Assembly (NCBI RefSeq): GCF_028858725.1 | Contig: NC_084766.1 | Span: 28,193,001-28,257,000 of the forward strand | DNA: 64,000 bases | Direction: 5' to 3' | Source: Colius striatus | Taxonomy: Eukaryota > Chordata > Aves > Coliiformes > Coliidae | Shown: piece after piece, positions 38,961-51,700 of the stretch | Layout of the letters: the number at the start of each line of letters is the position of its first letter | Numbering within the stretch: position 1 is the first letter of the stretch | Translations under genes and position numbers: made by a program | The notes under the pieces: model-generated | Databases searched by the model: none | Told to the model about the DNA's origin: nothing | The model's input: only the letters and a program-made list of their open reading frames with translations

Positions 38961-41900
38961 TGCCTGCCACGAGCATCTTTTTTTGTTTAACTAAGAGGCC
39001 GGGAAAACCTCTTGAAGCAGAGGAGGGATCTGCAGTAGTAAACAGCTTCAGCAAACCCATGACCAAGTGTATGTGTGTAGTCCCCATGTGCAGGGGTGGT
39101 TTCCCGTGCCTGAGGCCACTCACCCTCCGTGACACTGAGACTTCAGCAGGATTTTAGCCCTGTGCAAGCTTTGCACCCTTTCAAGCACAGGGGTGCACAG
39201 GTTCAAACTAATTGTTTCATTTACAAGGACCTCAGCAACCAGGGGGAAGCACATTAGTTTCCCTTGCTTGTGATCCATCGTCTGTTTATAACAACATAGT
39301 TAATCAAAGGAAGGAGAGATGAAGATCTTTTTTTTGCCAGTGTGGCAGAAAAGACTGTGAAGCTTTAATTGACCCCTTGAGAAACAAAGTGAAAAGCTTG
39401 TGGAATGAGCTGAATTTTTATCACAAAGACATGTTTTCCTTTTGGTTCTGCTCTGGAGACTCCAAGAAAGGGTCACACTCCTGGCTCCCGGCCGTCCTGG
39501 GTGCAGCTGCTGTATCACCTCCTTACCTGAACCATTTCAGAAGCAATGCCAATACTAATATCTGAGGGTAATGACTCACAATAATCCCTTAAACCTCATA
39601 ATTGAAAAAAATGGCCACTACTGACTAATGGTTTTGAAAGCTGGGACATAATGAGTTGAGTTCTGCACAAGGTGCCTGAGGATTTTAAAGTGACTGGTAG
39701 CTCTGCCTCACTCATTTGGGCTATGCAAGGTGTTCCCCTCAAAACCAACATGTCCTGAGGCAGCCAGGCAAAATGTATCCAGATTCTCCAAGACCAGGAC
39801 TGCAAGGGACCACGAATGCTGTCCCAGATGTCACATCCTCCTTCCCCTCCCACACTTGGTGGGTTTTTTGCAGTCACAGCACTGCAGCAATCTCCCAGCA
39901 AGGTGGGTGAGGAGGGACGATGGCCTTTGGGACTGGAGGAAAATTGTGCAAAATGAAAAATGTTGGGAGAAGGGACAATAACCTACACATTTTCCCCTCT
40001 CTTTTTTTTTTTCTGGAAGGTGGTAGAGGTGTTAAAATTCCAAATACAGCCTGTATATTGGGGAGAGGGAAAGGATTCTCAAAAGTACACAAAATGTGAT
40101 GAGATGTTCCTGCAGAGATCTGCTGAAGTACTCTCGCTCTCTTTTAGATCCCATAGGTAAACTGCTTCTGTTATTTCTATCAAATCAGATTTTCCACTGT
40201 CCACTTTAGTTCTGAGAGAGAGAGACCAAGAGGCTAAAAATATATGTTACAGCACAGGCCAGAAAAGGACAAGTTTCCTACTCATCCTCTTCCCCATGAC
40301 CTGCAGCAAGATTGCACAAAACTGAGGACAGGCAGAAATTAGTTGGCTGGCTAGATGAGGAAAGATGTGCTCAGGGTAGTTTGTGACAAGAACACTTGAT
40401 AATGTTTGCCCTACATAAAGTGTGCTGTCAACTCTGGAAACATGGACAGCAGGTTCCAGCAGCAAGGGCTGCTGAGGATTGCTGCAGTCTGTTCCCAATG
40501 CTGCATTTCTTTTTCTCTTGGTAAAACTGGAGCACAGAGGCAGCAGTTTCCTCAGTGGACCTCAGTGGTAGTCAGTGGGTTGCTAGCCAGTAATCAACAG
40601 TTTAACACATGGAATTTCCTGGAGGAGATAAGCCTACAGCTCGCAAACTCTATAGCAAGCAATTTATCTAGCCAAAACAGCAAATTACATGCTTGCAACT
40701 TGCATGATTATTCACCAGATCAGGACACCTATGTGACAACAATGAAAAAAAGGTATTTTTAGATAGCAGCAATAGCTTGTTCTAAAACTAAAAGCTATTA
40801 CTTCTCCTTACAAAAATAATTTTGCCCTTCTTCTTATACTACTGCAGCTGCAACAATGCCATCATAAAGAACAACATACTCAACTGTGTGGCATGAAAAT
40901 CTAAACAACACTGTAGCAGCTACTCACTGAAAATATTCTGGTCGGATTTCCTCCCTGCTGTAACAAACATTACATATTCCCTCTTCTCAAACAACTGTGA
41001 CACTCAGGACTACATTGCAAGAAAGTTCCCTTCAAGCCCCCAGCATTATACAGCCTCATTAGTAACTTTAATTATTTATTCAGCACATCTCCAGCTTGCC
41101 TGAGTGGCTCTAAGACTGTCAGTCCTGTGCACTGATTCATATTGCTAGTGGTTAATACAGTTCAAGTGCCAAAGGCAAGCCAAAGGGCGAAGCCAAAAAT
41201 AGGTAGCAGCATCAGCTGGGAAAAGTAACCAGTTCACATAATGTCAGCAACCCCGTGATGACCCTAATGAACTGGTGTTTAATTGAAGGCATTGAAAATG
41301 AGGACTTCTTGTCTAAGGACATATCGATAACTTCATGGAAACGACCATAGCCCAGCACTATTCTTCTGTGAGTTGTTTTTTTAATGATTGCTAATCTTGT
41401 TTAAGACAAGAAAAACTGTGGTTTATTTGAGTGTCCTGGGTCTACTGGGAGTTTCATTTCATTCTGCCTTTCCTTTCCTCGAAGCACCAGATGCTAGACA
41501 GGATTAGAGAGCAGTTTGAACTAGAATGCAAAAAAATAGCCTTAAGAAATATTTGAATTGCCTTAAAAATGCTCCTGGAAACAGACATCCAGATCCTGGT
41601 CCTTATTTGAACCAGCTTTTTTTTTTCCATCACTGCAATAGTGTAATGGAGGTTGAATGAAAGTTGGTAAAGTTTTCTTGTGCATAATGCCCTTGGGACA
41701 ACTGACCAGTGGCCCACTAACCATGTCCAGTTTTTAGTAAGCAGGGCAGGATTATACCTTCAGGCTTCTCTGGAAATCCCCAGTTTTGAGCTCTTTGTCT
41801 TTTATACTGAAAGAAAAGGTCAGCCCACCCTTCATTTTGTGGGAATTTGTTTCTTCAGAAGTGTTTCCTCTGACTTTACAAATCAAATTGTCATCTAGAA

Positions 41901-44250
41901 ATTCTTCATCACTATACCAAAATGCAGCTGGTGAGCACTATTGCCAAAGGAAGCAACGTCTGAATAAAAGATAGCTTTATTTTTAACTTATCCCTTAAAA
42001 GGCATTAAGACCCCAGAGCTGTCCCACAGGAGTTATCCTTTATCACCACTAGATGAATAGAGATTTTTCTGGTTCGTGAAGCCCGAATCATACATATTCA
42101 TGTCAAACACAGAGAGTTCCTGTCATAAAGGCTTTAATCAGACACAAGGCAGGTTGCTCTTGCACCAATAGCTCTGGATATGGTGATCTACAAAGTGTCA
42201 TAGCAACCAGTCCTGCAATGGGCCGAATTTTTCCTGAGTTATGCCAACAACTCAAACCACATCTTGGGATGCAGGCCAGAGTGAGGAAGAAGACCCAGGG
42301 ACTGCCAGCACCCTCCTCTTTAAGCTGCCAAGCTCCTCAGCTGACTTTTATGAGAAAGAAAAAAGACACAGAGTGAAAATCCAGGAGGAATTTGAACTGA
42401 AAATGCTCTTTCCACAGGAGTTAAGCAGTACACAAAATCTGGACGGTTGTGTTCAAGAGTTGACCATTGAGAATGCAGATTCTCTACTCCATGGGAGTTG
42501 CTGGGATGGGATCTGGCTCTAGATTTGACATTATTCCTCCCCGTCAGTCTTGCCAGCACCCTTAAAGAATAGCTAGCTGTGCTGTGACCTTCATAACAGA
42601 ATACCTTGTAAGACAAGATAAACACATCTAGCTTCAACTACACTCCTCCAGTTCACCATAGCTTGTGAGGGACCAGTACTAGAGAATTCTACAGCCTGGA
42701 GGTTCATAACCTGGACATTTCAGGAGTCTTAGAAATGTTTGTAACTTACACAGCACAGTGTGGCCATGACATGGCCTCAGACATGGAAGCCCAGATGTTC
42801 TCCAGCCACAAAGCATCCTACCGCGAGGTACAGTGTTACAGCTCCCACCACGTCTTCACAGAGTGCTCTGGGACTCAACTGCCTTACAGCAGGCAGCTCC
42901 AACAGCCAGGTGAAGTATCTTTTTTCTGATCTATCTTACCCCATTTCCTCCCAAGTCTACCATTCACACTGCAGTCAGCCTTCAGACATCCCTCATCTCC
43001 TTGACACATTCCAACTTCTTCACACACACACACACACACCCCCCACATGCTTCTTGTACTCTGCTGCAGACAAGGAGAGAGGGGGAAGGGGTCACATCGC
43101 CCTTTGGGAAATGCTGATTGGATTATTTCAACCTGCTCCCTTCAAAATGTACTGTTATGGACCAAGAAAGAGCACGCCCAGAGGTGACATTGCCCAAAGA
43201 AACGATTACTTAAGAATTAGTCACACGGCTGCACGGAAGGCATATGGCTGGCTTTGCAGGAAGGGTTGCTGTAGCAAAGATGAATACAGATGACTGAAGC
43301 AGACAGGGTAGGGACCTGTCCTTCCACTTCAGCTGGAAATAAAGCTTCTGCTCAAGGTCTATGTACCTGTATTTGGTGTCTCTGAGATGCAGCTTTGGTA
43401 ATTACGAAAGGAAGGAAATCCTTTGCAAAAAGAAAGGAGTGATAAACACAAGAGTCTGATTTAAAGAAAAAATCCAATCAATGCACTAAAAAGTCTTCCC
43501 CCTCCAGCTGGAAGCTTCTGAGGTACAGCAGAAAGACAAGAACTTTCTGAAGCATTTTCAGTTGCAGAATTCATAGGGGCACCCAGGGAGCTGTCAGCAG
43601 GCTGAGCACGCAGTCATTGTGCACGAGTGCTCAGCAAACTCCTCTCCAAAGGGCCATTCCCTTCGAGTGAGCTGAGACCAGGGAGTCTGTGTCCTCCTTC
43701 AAACCCAGAAGCTACACTCACTTTGAGGCAAATTGTTCTCTGAAAGGCCCTAATCCAAGTTTTCACCTGATAAAGGGAAAAAAAAAATGCTACAATTGAC
43801 TCCACTAAGTTTCAAATCAACCCTGTTGTCTATTACATTGATAATTGCAGCTTTCAGTATAGTGGAGCCCAGCAATTTCCTAGGATGTAGCACAAGCCCT
43901 TTGGTTGCTCTGCTTTTTTCATGTTGAGAATTTATTACCCTTATGACTCTGTCAAGAAAAATCCATGGGCATTTCTTTCTGGAGGGGGAGGGTGAAGGGA
44001 GGGATGACACTTACCCTCTAATGCTGAATCACCAGCATATGTAGAGAAGAGGCCAAACTGCTGCTCTCACCTAAAACCACACATAATCACCTCCTGTTTG
44101 TGCCTTAGTGCCCACAAAATTACAAATACAACTGTTACAGAAGAAGTTTGGTCATTCATTTGGTAATTAATTTCATCAAGGTTCCTCTACCTTCATCATT
44201 TCAAATACCTGTCAGCTGCAGACAAGTACCAAGCTAACTACAGGTAAGCA
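38961..44250. other. Gene-free stretch before the CpG island
   Basis: No supported exon. It has a CA dinucleotide repeat at 43021-43039. Open frames such as 42241-42522 and 42760-43293 on plus lack recognisable domains. A good minus-strand splice donor consensus (GG|GTAAGT) sits at 44009-44015 and is discussed with the CpG island. Confidence 0.5.
43021..43045. repeat. CA microsatellite with C tail
   Basis: About nine and a half CA units at 43021-43039 followed by a run of C residues. Confidence 0.95.
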
Positions 44251-44520
44251 GAAAGGCTTGATTGTTCTCTTCTTCCTTTTTTGCCCCCATCTGGGCTTTT
44301 TTTTCTCCTTCAGCCACAGCTCCCCTTCGCACTGCCTCTCCACTGCAGAGAGCAGGTGGTTTATGCTGGGTCCCTGCACAACTCTCACACACCTTGCATC
44401 GCTGTGTAATTGTCGGCACCTTTCCTAACGGACACAGGGCAGGAGGAATTGAGGAGAATCCAGCTCGCTGGACATCTCCGTGCCTGTCCTGCCGTCTCCT
44501 CTTTGCTTGTGTCATCCCCT

Positions 44521-45040
44521 CTTTTAGTAAGCCCGGGCGAGCGGGCGATCCTGGGAAGCACAGCGAGCCCGGCTGCGGGGCTGTCCCCGGCTGCCCCGGC
44601 GCCCAGCCCCGCCGTGCCGCGGGACACATGGCCGGGCCGAGGGGTCCCTCTGCTGATGGCAAGCGGCGGCTGCCGAGAGGAGAGCGGGGGCTGCTCCTGC
44701 TCCTTCTTTAACGGAAAACGACGTGCCGGGCCAGGTCTGTCCCCCGGGGAGCCCTGGCCGAGTCGCGGCGCCCTGCCCCGCCGGGCACACAGCCCCGTCC
44801 CGGGGTGCGCTCCCGCCGCCGGAGCAGCACAGCCAGACGGGTTTGGGGCCGGCGGCCGTGTGGGACCCTATCCCATGGTGGTGCAGGGCCCGGCGGCATG
44901 GCATCAGGCCGGGGCTGATAAACCCCAGGCAGGGAAGGGGGTATTTGTGCCCCCGGCATCCTCTCCTCGCCGCAGAGCAGGGAGCGGGTCAGCCAGGCAT
45001 ATCCCTCGGGTTTTTCGGGCTGACGATCTGTCTTGCGACA
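44521..45040. promoter_or_regulatory. Orphan CpG island
   Basis: A sharp GC-rich block in otherwise AT-leaning DNA. By hand I count about 45-50 CpG dinucleotides in roughly 520 bp, densest at 44521-44850, whereas flanking kilobases have few. CpG islands in birds usually mark promoters. No known gene's first exon was recognised on either strand. Plus-strand frame 44410-45144 is open for 244 codons, but this is expected from GC-rich, stop-poor DNA. Minus-strand transcription from here would meet a strong donor, GG|GTAAGT, near 44014. On plus, a pyrimidine tract with acceptor TTCAG lies at 44300-44313, upstream of the island. It could also be an unmethylated enhancer or GC-biased gene-conversion patch. 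Confidence 0.6.
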
Positions 45041-45768
45041 GAGCCAGAGCTTTTATGAGCAGGAAATATCATTCCTCCCTGTGCTTAAGGAAACCAATCG
45101 ATAGCCCCTCCTCTAGCCCAGATAGCAGGGACGTGGTCACATAGCCCACGTCCCACACAGGCAGTATTTTGGAGACAAAAGGTAGAACAGAGGAAGGATG
45201 GATGATCTTAGCACAGCAGGTAGAGGATGGACCAAAAGTGATTTTCTGATCACTGCAGCCCAGTAGCTCATTCCCAATGGATTGGTTTCAAATACCTTCC
45301 TCACAGGTCACCTACAGCTTCTTCACACTGACATAGTCCAAAATAATGAAATCTCCTGTAGAAGTTGAAACCCAGACACTATTTACATTTCAAGTGCCCT
45401 AAAACACTAGATTGAAGATATGAGCAATTTCCCATCTCTAATGACCTGCCAAACCTGGGAGGAGTCGTCAGACCCAAGGAAGTGTTTTGAGGGCCCCTCA
45501 GGCTCAGGGGAGACTGGAGCAGCTCCACTAAGTGGGAAATAATGTGATGCTCATTTCAGTCTTCCTTCCACACTCATTTAACCAGGTAGGATGCTGTCAA
45601 TAGCAATGACAATGCATTACTTTAATGCAGGTGTAATTTAGCAGAGGATCATGTCTGCTTTTTTTCCCTAAAGAGCCTTTAAAAAAGCAATCTGTCAGAC
45701 CTTCCAATTCAGGTCATTCCCAAGTCATGTTCTACAATACAGTCACAGAGAAAAATGTAGAGTGTTTT

Positions 45769-45780
45769 CACTTTAAAGTG
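45769..45780. repeat. 12-bp perfect palindrome
   Basis: CACTTTAAAGTG, self-complementary, in AT-rich unique sequence about 750 bp beyond the CpG island. Could be a dimeric transcription-factor site by form only. Confidence 0.4.
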
Positions 45781-48700
45781 TGATGATAAAAGAATACTTG
45801 GTAGCCAGAGGGAAATTTCAAGGGGTGAGAGCAGTCCTTCCAACTCCTCTGGGGGCCTGACACTACGTACTCCTCAGGCAAGGAAGTTATTAACTTGCTT
45901 CATTCATGCCCTTTAGCAGGAAATAGAACTAAGTGCAAATTCGAGTCCTAACTACTGCAGATTTCATGCCTAGTTTGGCATCATAGTTTTTCCACCTTTC
46001 ATAAGTAGGTGTTTATCATTTGAAAAGCTCAGCTGTAATGGTAGAAGTCTGCCTCTTAGTCTTCCTATTTGCAGAACAGAGATATTTCCAGTTGCACCTT
46101 TTCAGAGGGCAGTGTGCCAGCTTTCTGCCAGTGCTACGAGGCAGCAGCAAGGTGTTGTTTCATTGATCAGCGAGGATGATGGCTCAGCAAACTGTGTTGA
46201 AGCATCTCTTACACAGATCTCACAAACAGACCTGCTTAATGTTCCAGCACTGACATACTCTAGAGAGGTCTTGACTGAATATCCCAGCTGGAGGCAATGC
46301 TCCCTCTTCCTCACTGGCACCCAGACTCTTTAAAAGCTCAGTCTTGTCACCTCGCGTGGGACTGGATGTTTCTGATCCATGATATCTATTTTCAGTATGT
46401 TCTTAGCTAATGGGCAGAGATGGCCTCGTGACCAAGTGTTTCAGCCAGCTGCAGAATGCAGACACCTCTGCACACAAGCAGTTATCTTTGCAAAGACACT
46501 CACACACTCCTTATGACATCTTCAATTTAACAACAAGGAGAGACAGGTGCCATCCAGTGAATGCCTTGCTCACATTACTTACCAGCAGAAGGTACTACTG
46601 CAGTTTCAGAGCTCTGAGTTGCCTGTTCAGAGCACTGGTGCTTAGTGCTTCCTCTGCCTGGAAAAAAAAGAGCATTGAGAAGAAATTTTATGCCATGATT
46701 TATTCCTATTTTACTTTCTTTACATTAAAACTGCACCTGGTCCTGTTTGTAATTACAGACATTCCCCAGCAAGGTAAGCCTCATACCTCCAGATGCACTT
46801 TTCCACACTTCTCACAGTTAGTAAAAAAAACTCTCCTCTTTCTTGGCATCTTTAACCACCAAGCACTTTGTAATAGACAGAGAGTGCCCTACTGAAGCAA
46901 AATGACAGACAAACAGCCTGCCTTTGATTCTGATAGGCTCAAATTAGGCTACAGGTTCAGTCCCAAACTGTGGAGCTACATCTGTGGTGGAATCAGGCTC
47001 TTTGCCTGATTTGCAAAGGGTGAAAGCATCCAAACAGCCTATTGCAAGAAGATTTTAATATTTAAATGTGAAATTTTCCCAATGTTTTAACTGCATATTC
47101 TCCCTCATCCTAACCCAAGCTGGGAAAGAAGGACTGAAGTTTGTTTCACAAGCACTGCCATACCAAAGGTGAAGGGGGAAGGATGAAGCATTTCAGAAGC
47201 TGTCTGGCAGCTCTGGTGCTACCAAGAAACTTTGAGGAACTGCAACACAGTCTCCAAGTTCAACAAATCACAATGTGTTGCACAAAGCCATAAGCTCTTT
47301 CCTGCATCCAACTATGGGACAAGCAAAACATTTGATCCATACCCCTTTCAGATCTGTCAAAACTCTCCTGTTAGGCTTGGCTGAGGTTTGAGTTGGGCCC
47401 AGAGACAACTCTCTGAGGAGTCAGCTGAGTTTTGCCAAGGTCCAGCAGGTAATGAGGTGGGGTTTGTTTCTCCTTTGAGGATTTCAAATGTTCCTGACGT
47501 ATAAACAACAGCAACATCTACTGTTGTAATTTCTAACCACCAGGAGTGTGAGGACTTGGCTGGAAGGGGGAGGTGTGATGGCTGGGTGCTTCTTTCCAAA
47601 CAAATGGCAGAGAGATCTCCCCTGGCCCTGTCAGCTAGCTCGAGAAGTTCCTTTGTGGCACCCACATAAAGGTCAAGCTTTTCAAAAGCATACCCTACTA
47701 CAGCACTTGGAGGATGATTTTCCCACACATGTGAAAAAAGAGAGTATGCCCAAACCAAAATTAGCATATAAACATACAAAGTGTGAAGCTGAAGAGTTAT
47801 AGCACGTTTATGACACCTCAAACTCCATTAACAAGTTGGTTTGTTTCCCAGAAGAGTTCAATCCTATTTCATGCACAGGGAAAGGGTGGGGGGCTGTTCC
47901 TAGCACTTCAGGCTTCCTTGAGAAATCTCTCTCTCTCCCATGGGAAGCATAGGCAGGCAAGGATGAATTGGTGTTCAGGTGCCCAGAGCTGGTATTTACA
48001 CACAGTTTGTCAGCTTTGGGACTGAAAAGCACAAAATTTGACCCTGCCTGACTTTGGTAGAGTAAGGGGGGAAAATCCATCTTGTCCAGAAAAACAAATA
48101 GAGCCATGAGCACACCAGGATGTCCCAGACTCAGCCCACTCACGGCAGGCAAAATTAGCAGGTAGTGCACAATATTAATTTGGTTCCTTATCCATGTGTA
48201 CAGGACGCTGCCTTTAATTAAATTAGCATAAAATATGTCTTGTACATTCTGATTTACTATTATAGACTTGAGGGTTTATCCCAGCAAATGTATAGAATGT
48301 GAAGGCATCTCTGTCATTTTTTCATGTTTCTCTGTACACTCACTGTTTCTATTGTCTTAATGAACTAATTTCTCTTTGCCAGCTGGGATGTGTGTATTAC
48401 AGACTAAGCCAATGCTTGCTTTGCAAAAGCAGAGAGCAAATCCCCACAGTGCCTTCTTTATTGCAGGGTTGTGAAGGCTCCCCAGTGAGACAGAGGAGCC
48501 TTATGGCTGTCATCTTCCCAAAAGTCATACTGGGCCTGAGGGAGAGGTGCTAATTGAGAGCAATTTGTGCTGGGCTTTAATCTGATTCTGTCCCATTCAC
48601 CAGGGTAGAGCTCTCCTAGGTCCCCTGACCATTCTACAGCAAACAAAGAGGGCTGTGAAAAGGCTCTTTTCCCTGGGCCACATCCACTCTTTTAAAAGCA

Positions 48701-51700
48701 CTTTCACACTGTCAAGTGCTGTGAAAATGTCATGGATAGCTGAGAGTCTTTTTCAATAGGCAATTGTACAGAGCAGGGACAGGTCACACTGCCTTTTGGA
48801 ACAAGGAGCTCCCCCACATTCTGCTTGGGTAGGATTTGTTTAAGGCCTCTTGTGCATGAAGACTCCAGAACACACTGACCTGCCTGGCCAGGACCTCATG
48901 TCCAACTCATTGCTCACCACCCCCTCCCTCCATGTAGATCTCCCTCCTCACTGGGCTTCTGCCACTCAGGCAGCCAAATGCCAGTCCAAAACCCACCCTG
49001 GATCCTTCTTTGGCACCAACTCTTTTTCTCTTCAGCCCGTGTTGTCTCTCCCTGTGGACAGAGAGCCTGCTGTGAGAAATCTGCTGTGAGGTGGTGAACC
49101 CAGGGAAACCAAGGATCCAAACTCCAGTTTTGCAATGTGTGGTTTATGTGCTTCCATCCAGCCTTCAAATTTGCATGTTTCTGAATTAGTCACTGTAAAT
49201 TAATGCCTGCTGGTTTTCTCATGTCAATAAATGCACTGAATGTAAAACAGTGTCATCCTTCCAGTGACTGTTCCTAGCTCTACGGTAGATTAAAACTGAA
49301 TTTGCTGAGGTTTCAAAACTGGCAAAGCCATGCATCTGCAGTACAATTTTTAATGCTAGGCAGACTGTTATTAATGGTGTGATGGCTTGTATTAAAAATT
49401 CTATGTTTATGAAATGCACATTTAAATGCTTGACCATCGCAGCATAAAGCTCCCTTGCTTTGTTCTTTAAAGGTAAGGGGAACCTGCAGAGTCATTACCA
49501 GGTTAGTTGTGACTCTGCTGCCATTACACATTTTTTTCTTGGTTCAGCAGCTGTATCTTTCCTGGATTTGTACAGTTCCTCCATCCTACATCAGCAACTC
49601 ACCCTCTTCTCTTGCTGTAGGTTTATTTCCCAGCTATTTCAAGCTTCAAAGACTATCTGACCTGTAATCAAGCAAGCGATGTGCCTCTGTACACAGAGAA
49701 CTGAATAAATGGAGCCAGAACGCCTTCTTCTGGAGAACCTCCTCTGTACCATCAGTGCTTTTCTGCCTTCCACTTTTTCAGGAGCTTTTTCATTTATCCC
49801 AACCAGGCACAAGAGCCCGTGATCACACATATTGCAAGATAACTTAGTTGCTGACTGGCTGGTTGCTGTGGCGCAAACATACAATGGGGTATTACAGAAA
49901 CAGCTGTCTTTGCTCCAGTGGTAATAACAAAAGGCATCTTTAAACTGTGGTCTTGTGAAGAAAGGATATTTTTTAAACAACCCAGGCACCTGCCTCCTGT
50001 TACCTAGAAGCAGGACAATGCCATCTGAGCAGCAAGCAGCAGGGAGCACTGTACGTACTCCAGGAGGCATCTCCACAACATACTGCTACCCATGGCCTTT
50101 GGTGGAGGAAATGCAACAGCATCGATGCCCAGGGTTATTTGCTTTGCCAAGTGGAAACCCTTGTTCTCCTTCCCCTGTGGGAAACCCAAAGATGATAACA
50201 GCACCTGACACCTCTGCCTCGAGCGGCAAGCCCTCTTAAACTGCCTCACTATAAACTAGATAAGAGGTTAGAAGAAACACGTGTTATCAGGGCTGCAGGT
50301 GGCAGAGGTGGGATTCAGTTTGCTCACTAGTCCCAGCTGGCATACAGTGCTGCCTGCCTGCAGGGGTCACAGCGAGCCTCAGCATCAGTAAGTATGAGCC
50401 ATCAATCCCTAGCCACAAGTGTGGTCCATCAAGCCACTCAGCTGGCCCAGCATTTCTCACCCAGCTGTGTTCAAAATCTGCTTCAGAGCTGCCCAGTGCT
50501 GTTGGTCTGGATTTGGGACAGTGTTTTAGATCTGAATAGGTGATAACTTTGTAAATGATGTGAACATTTCAGAGCGCTAACACAGTATTGTGTCGAGAGA
50601 GGGGTTGGTGAAGGTCCTAAGTGGGAAAAGTTGTCTAAAGCTAAAGGTTTGCTCAGCACCCCTGAAACTTGTCACTTGAAGACATGTTTATTTATTCCAC
50701 CCAGCTGGAACCACGTGCCTGAGAGGGCTGAGAGAGAAGCCTTGTCTGCTTGTCAGGTCAATGGAGAAATCCATAATCCTAAAAGGACATTTCAACTCAC
50801 AAGCATGCCACGTGATTCCTGGGGTTGTCCATCTCGCCCCACCGACTACAGAAAGCAAACATGGAAGGATCAGTGATGCCTCATAGGATGATCACAAACT
50901 TTGGTGCATCTTACCTGCTCCTCCTGTTTCTCAGGAGTAATGCAATCACTGTAGCAGGACTTTTTTTCAGACAAAATACTTGACTTCAAGGAGGTTTTTT
51001 ATGGTTTTGTGTTTCTTACCTGAGAAATTAAAGTTCTTCAAAATTCAGCCTGCAGTGGGGATTAGAGACAGGTTTCATCAGACTTATGTAAATCAAATAT
51101 TTTAATACTGTTTCAAAAATTGCCAGACCATCTTGTTCCAACAAGTTCTAAATGGAAAGCTCCAATCTTCTAAATTTCATTAGAATTTCAACTATTTACA
51201 AGACCTCTTCTAAAAGAATGAAAACTAAAGGGCTTGCTGGATGTCGCTCTTTTGGATCAGTAATTTTTCCAGGTTTTTGGTTAGCAAAACTTTTCATGGT
51301 CTTACCATGACCTTATCACCTCACCCTGGAACAGAATGACCCTACAAAATATTTTCAAAAGGTAGGAAAAAAAAATATTTCCTGTTTCTCCCTTGTTTTG
51401 ACCAGGTTTGAAATTGCAGTGATTGATGTAGTGTTGAGCTCCCACAAGCACTGGCGCTCCTGAAGGGAGAAAAGGGAATTTTAATTCCATGATTGGCTTT
51501 ACTCAATTAAATAAAAGGAATATTTGGGCAAATAAAATAGGATTCTTCCCAGACTCTGCCCTGTTCAAGCCGTGCTCAGAAACATACAATCTGATTATCC
51601 TCATTTTAGCAACCTGGCTGTCAGGCTTTGTGACCCAGCAGGAAGATGGGTTATTAACAAGTCAGGTATTTATAGTGGAGATGTCAATAATTTGGAGTAT

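Noticed and set aside
42760-43293. 177-codon plus-strand open frame
   Set aside because: It runs through a CA microsatellite and has no domain or homology that I recognise.
44241-44250. Strong plus-strand donor-like CAG|GTAAGC
   Set aside because: It lies upstream of the CpG island rather than downstream, and no exon ending there is recognisable.
46410-46895. Possible exon with TTACAG acceptor and AAG|GTAAGC donor near 46.75 kb
   Set aside because: The acceptor and donor are only about 15 bp apart and the 161-codon frame around them shows no homology.
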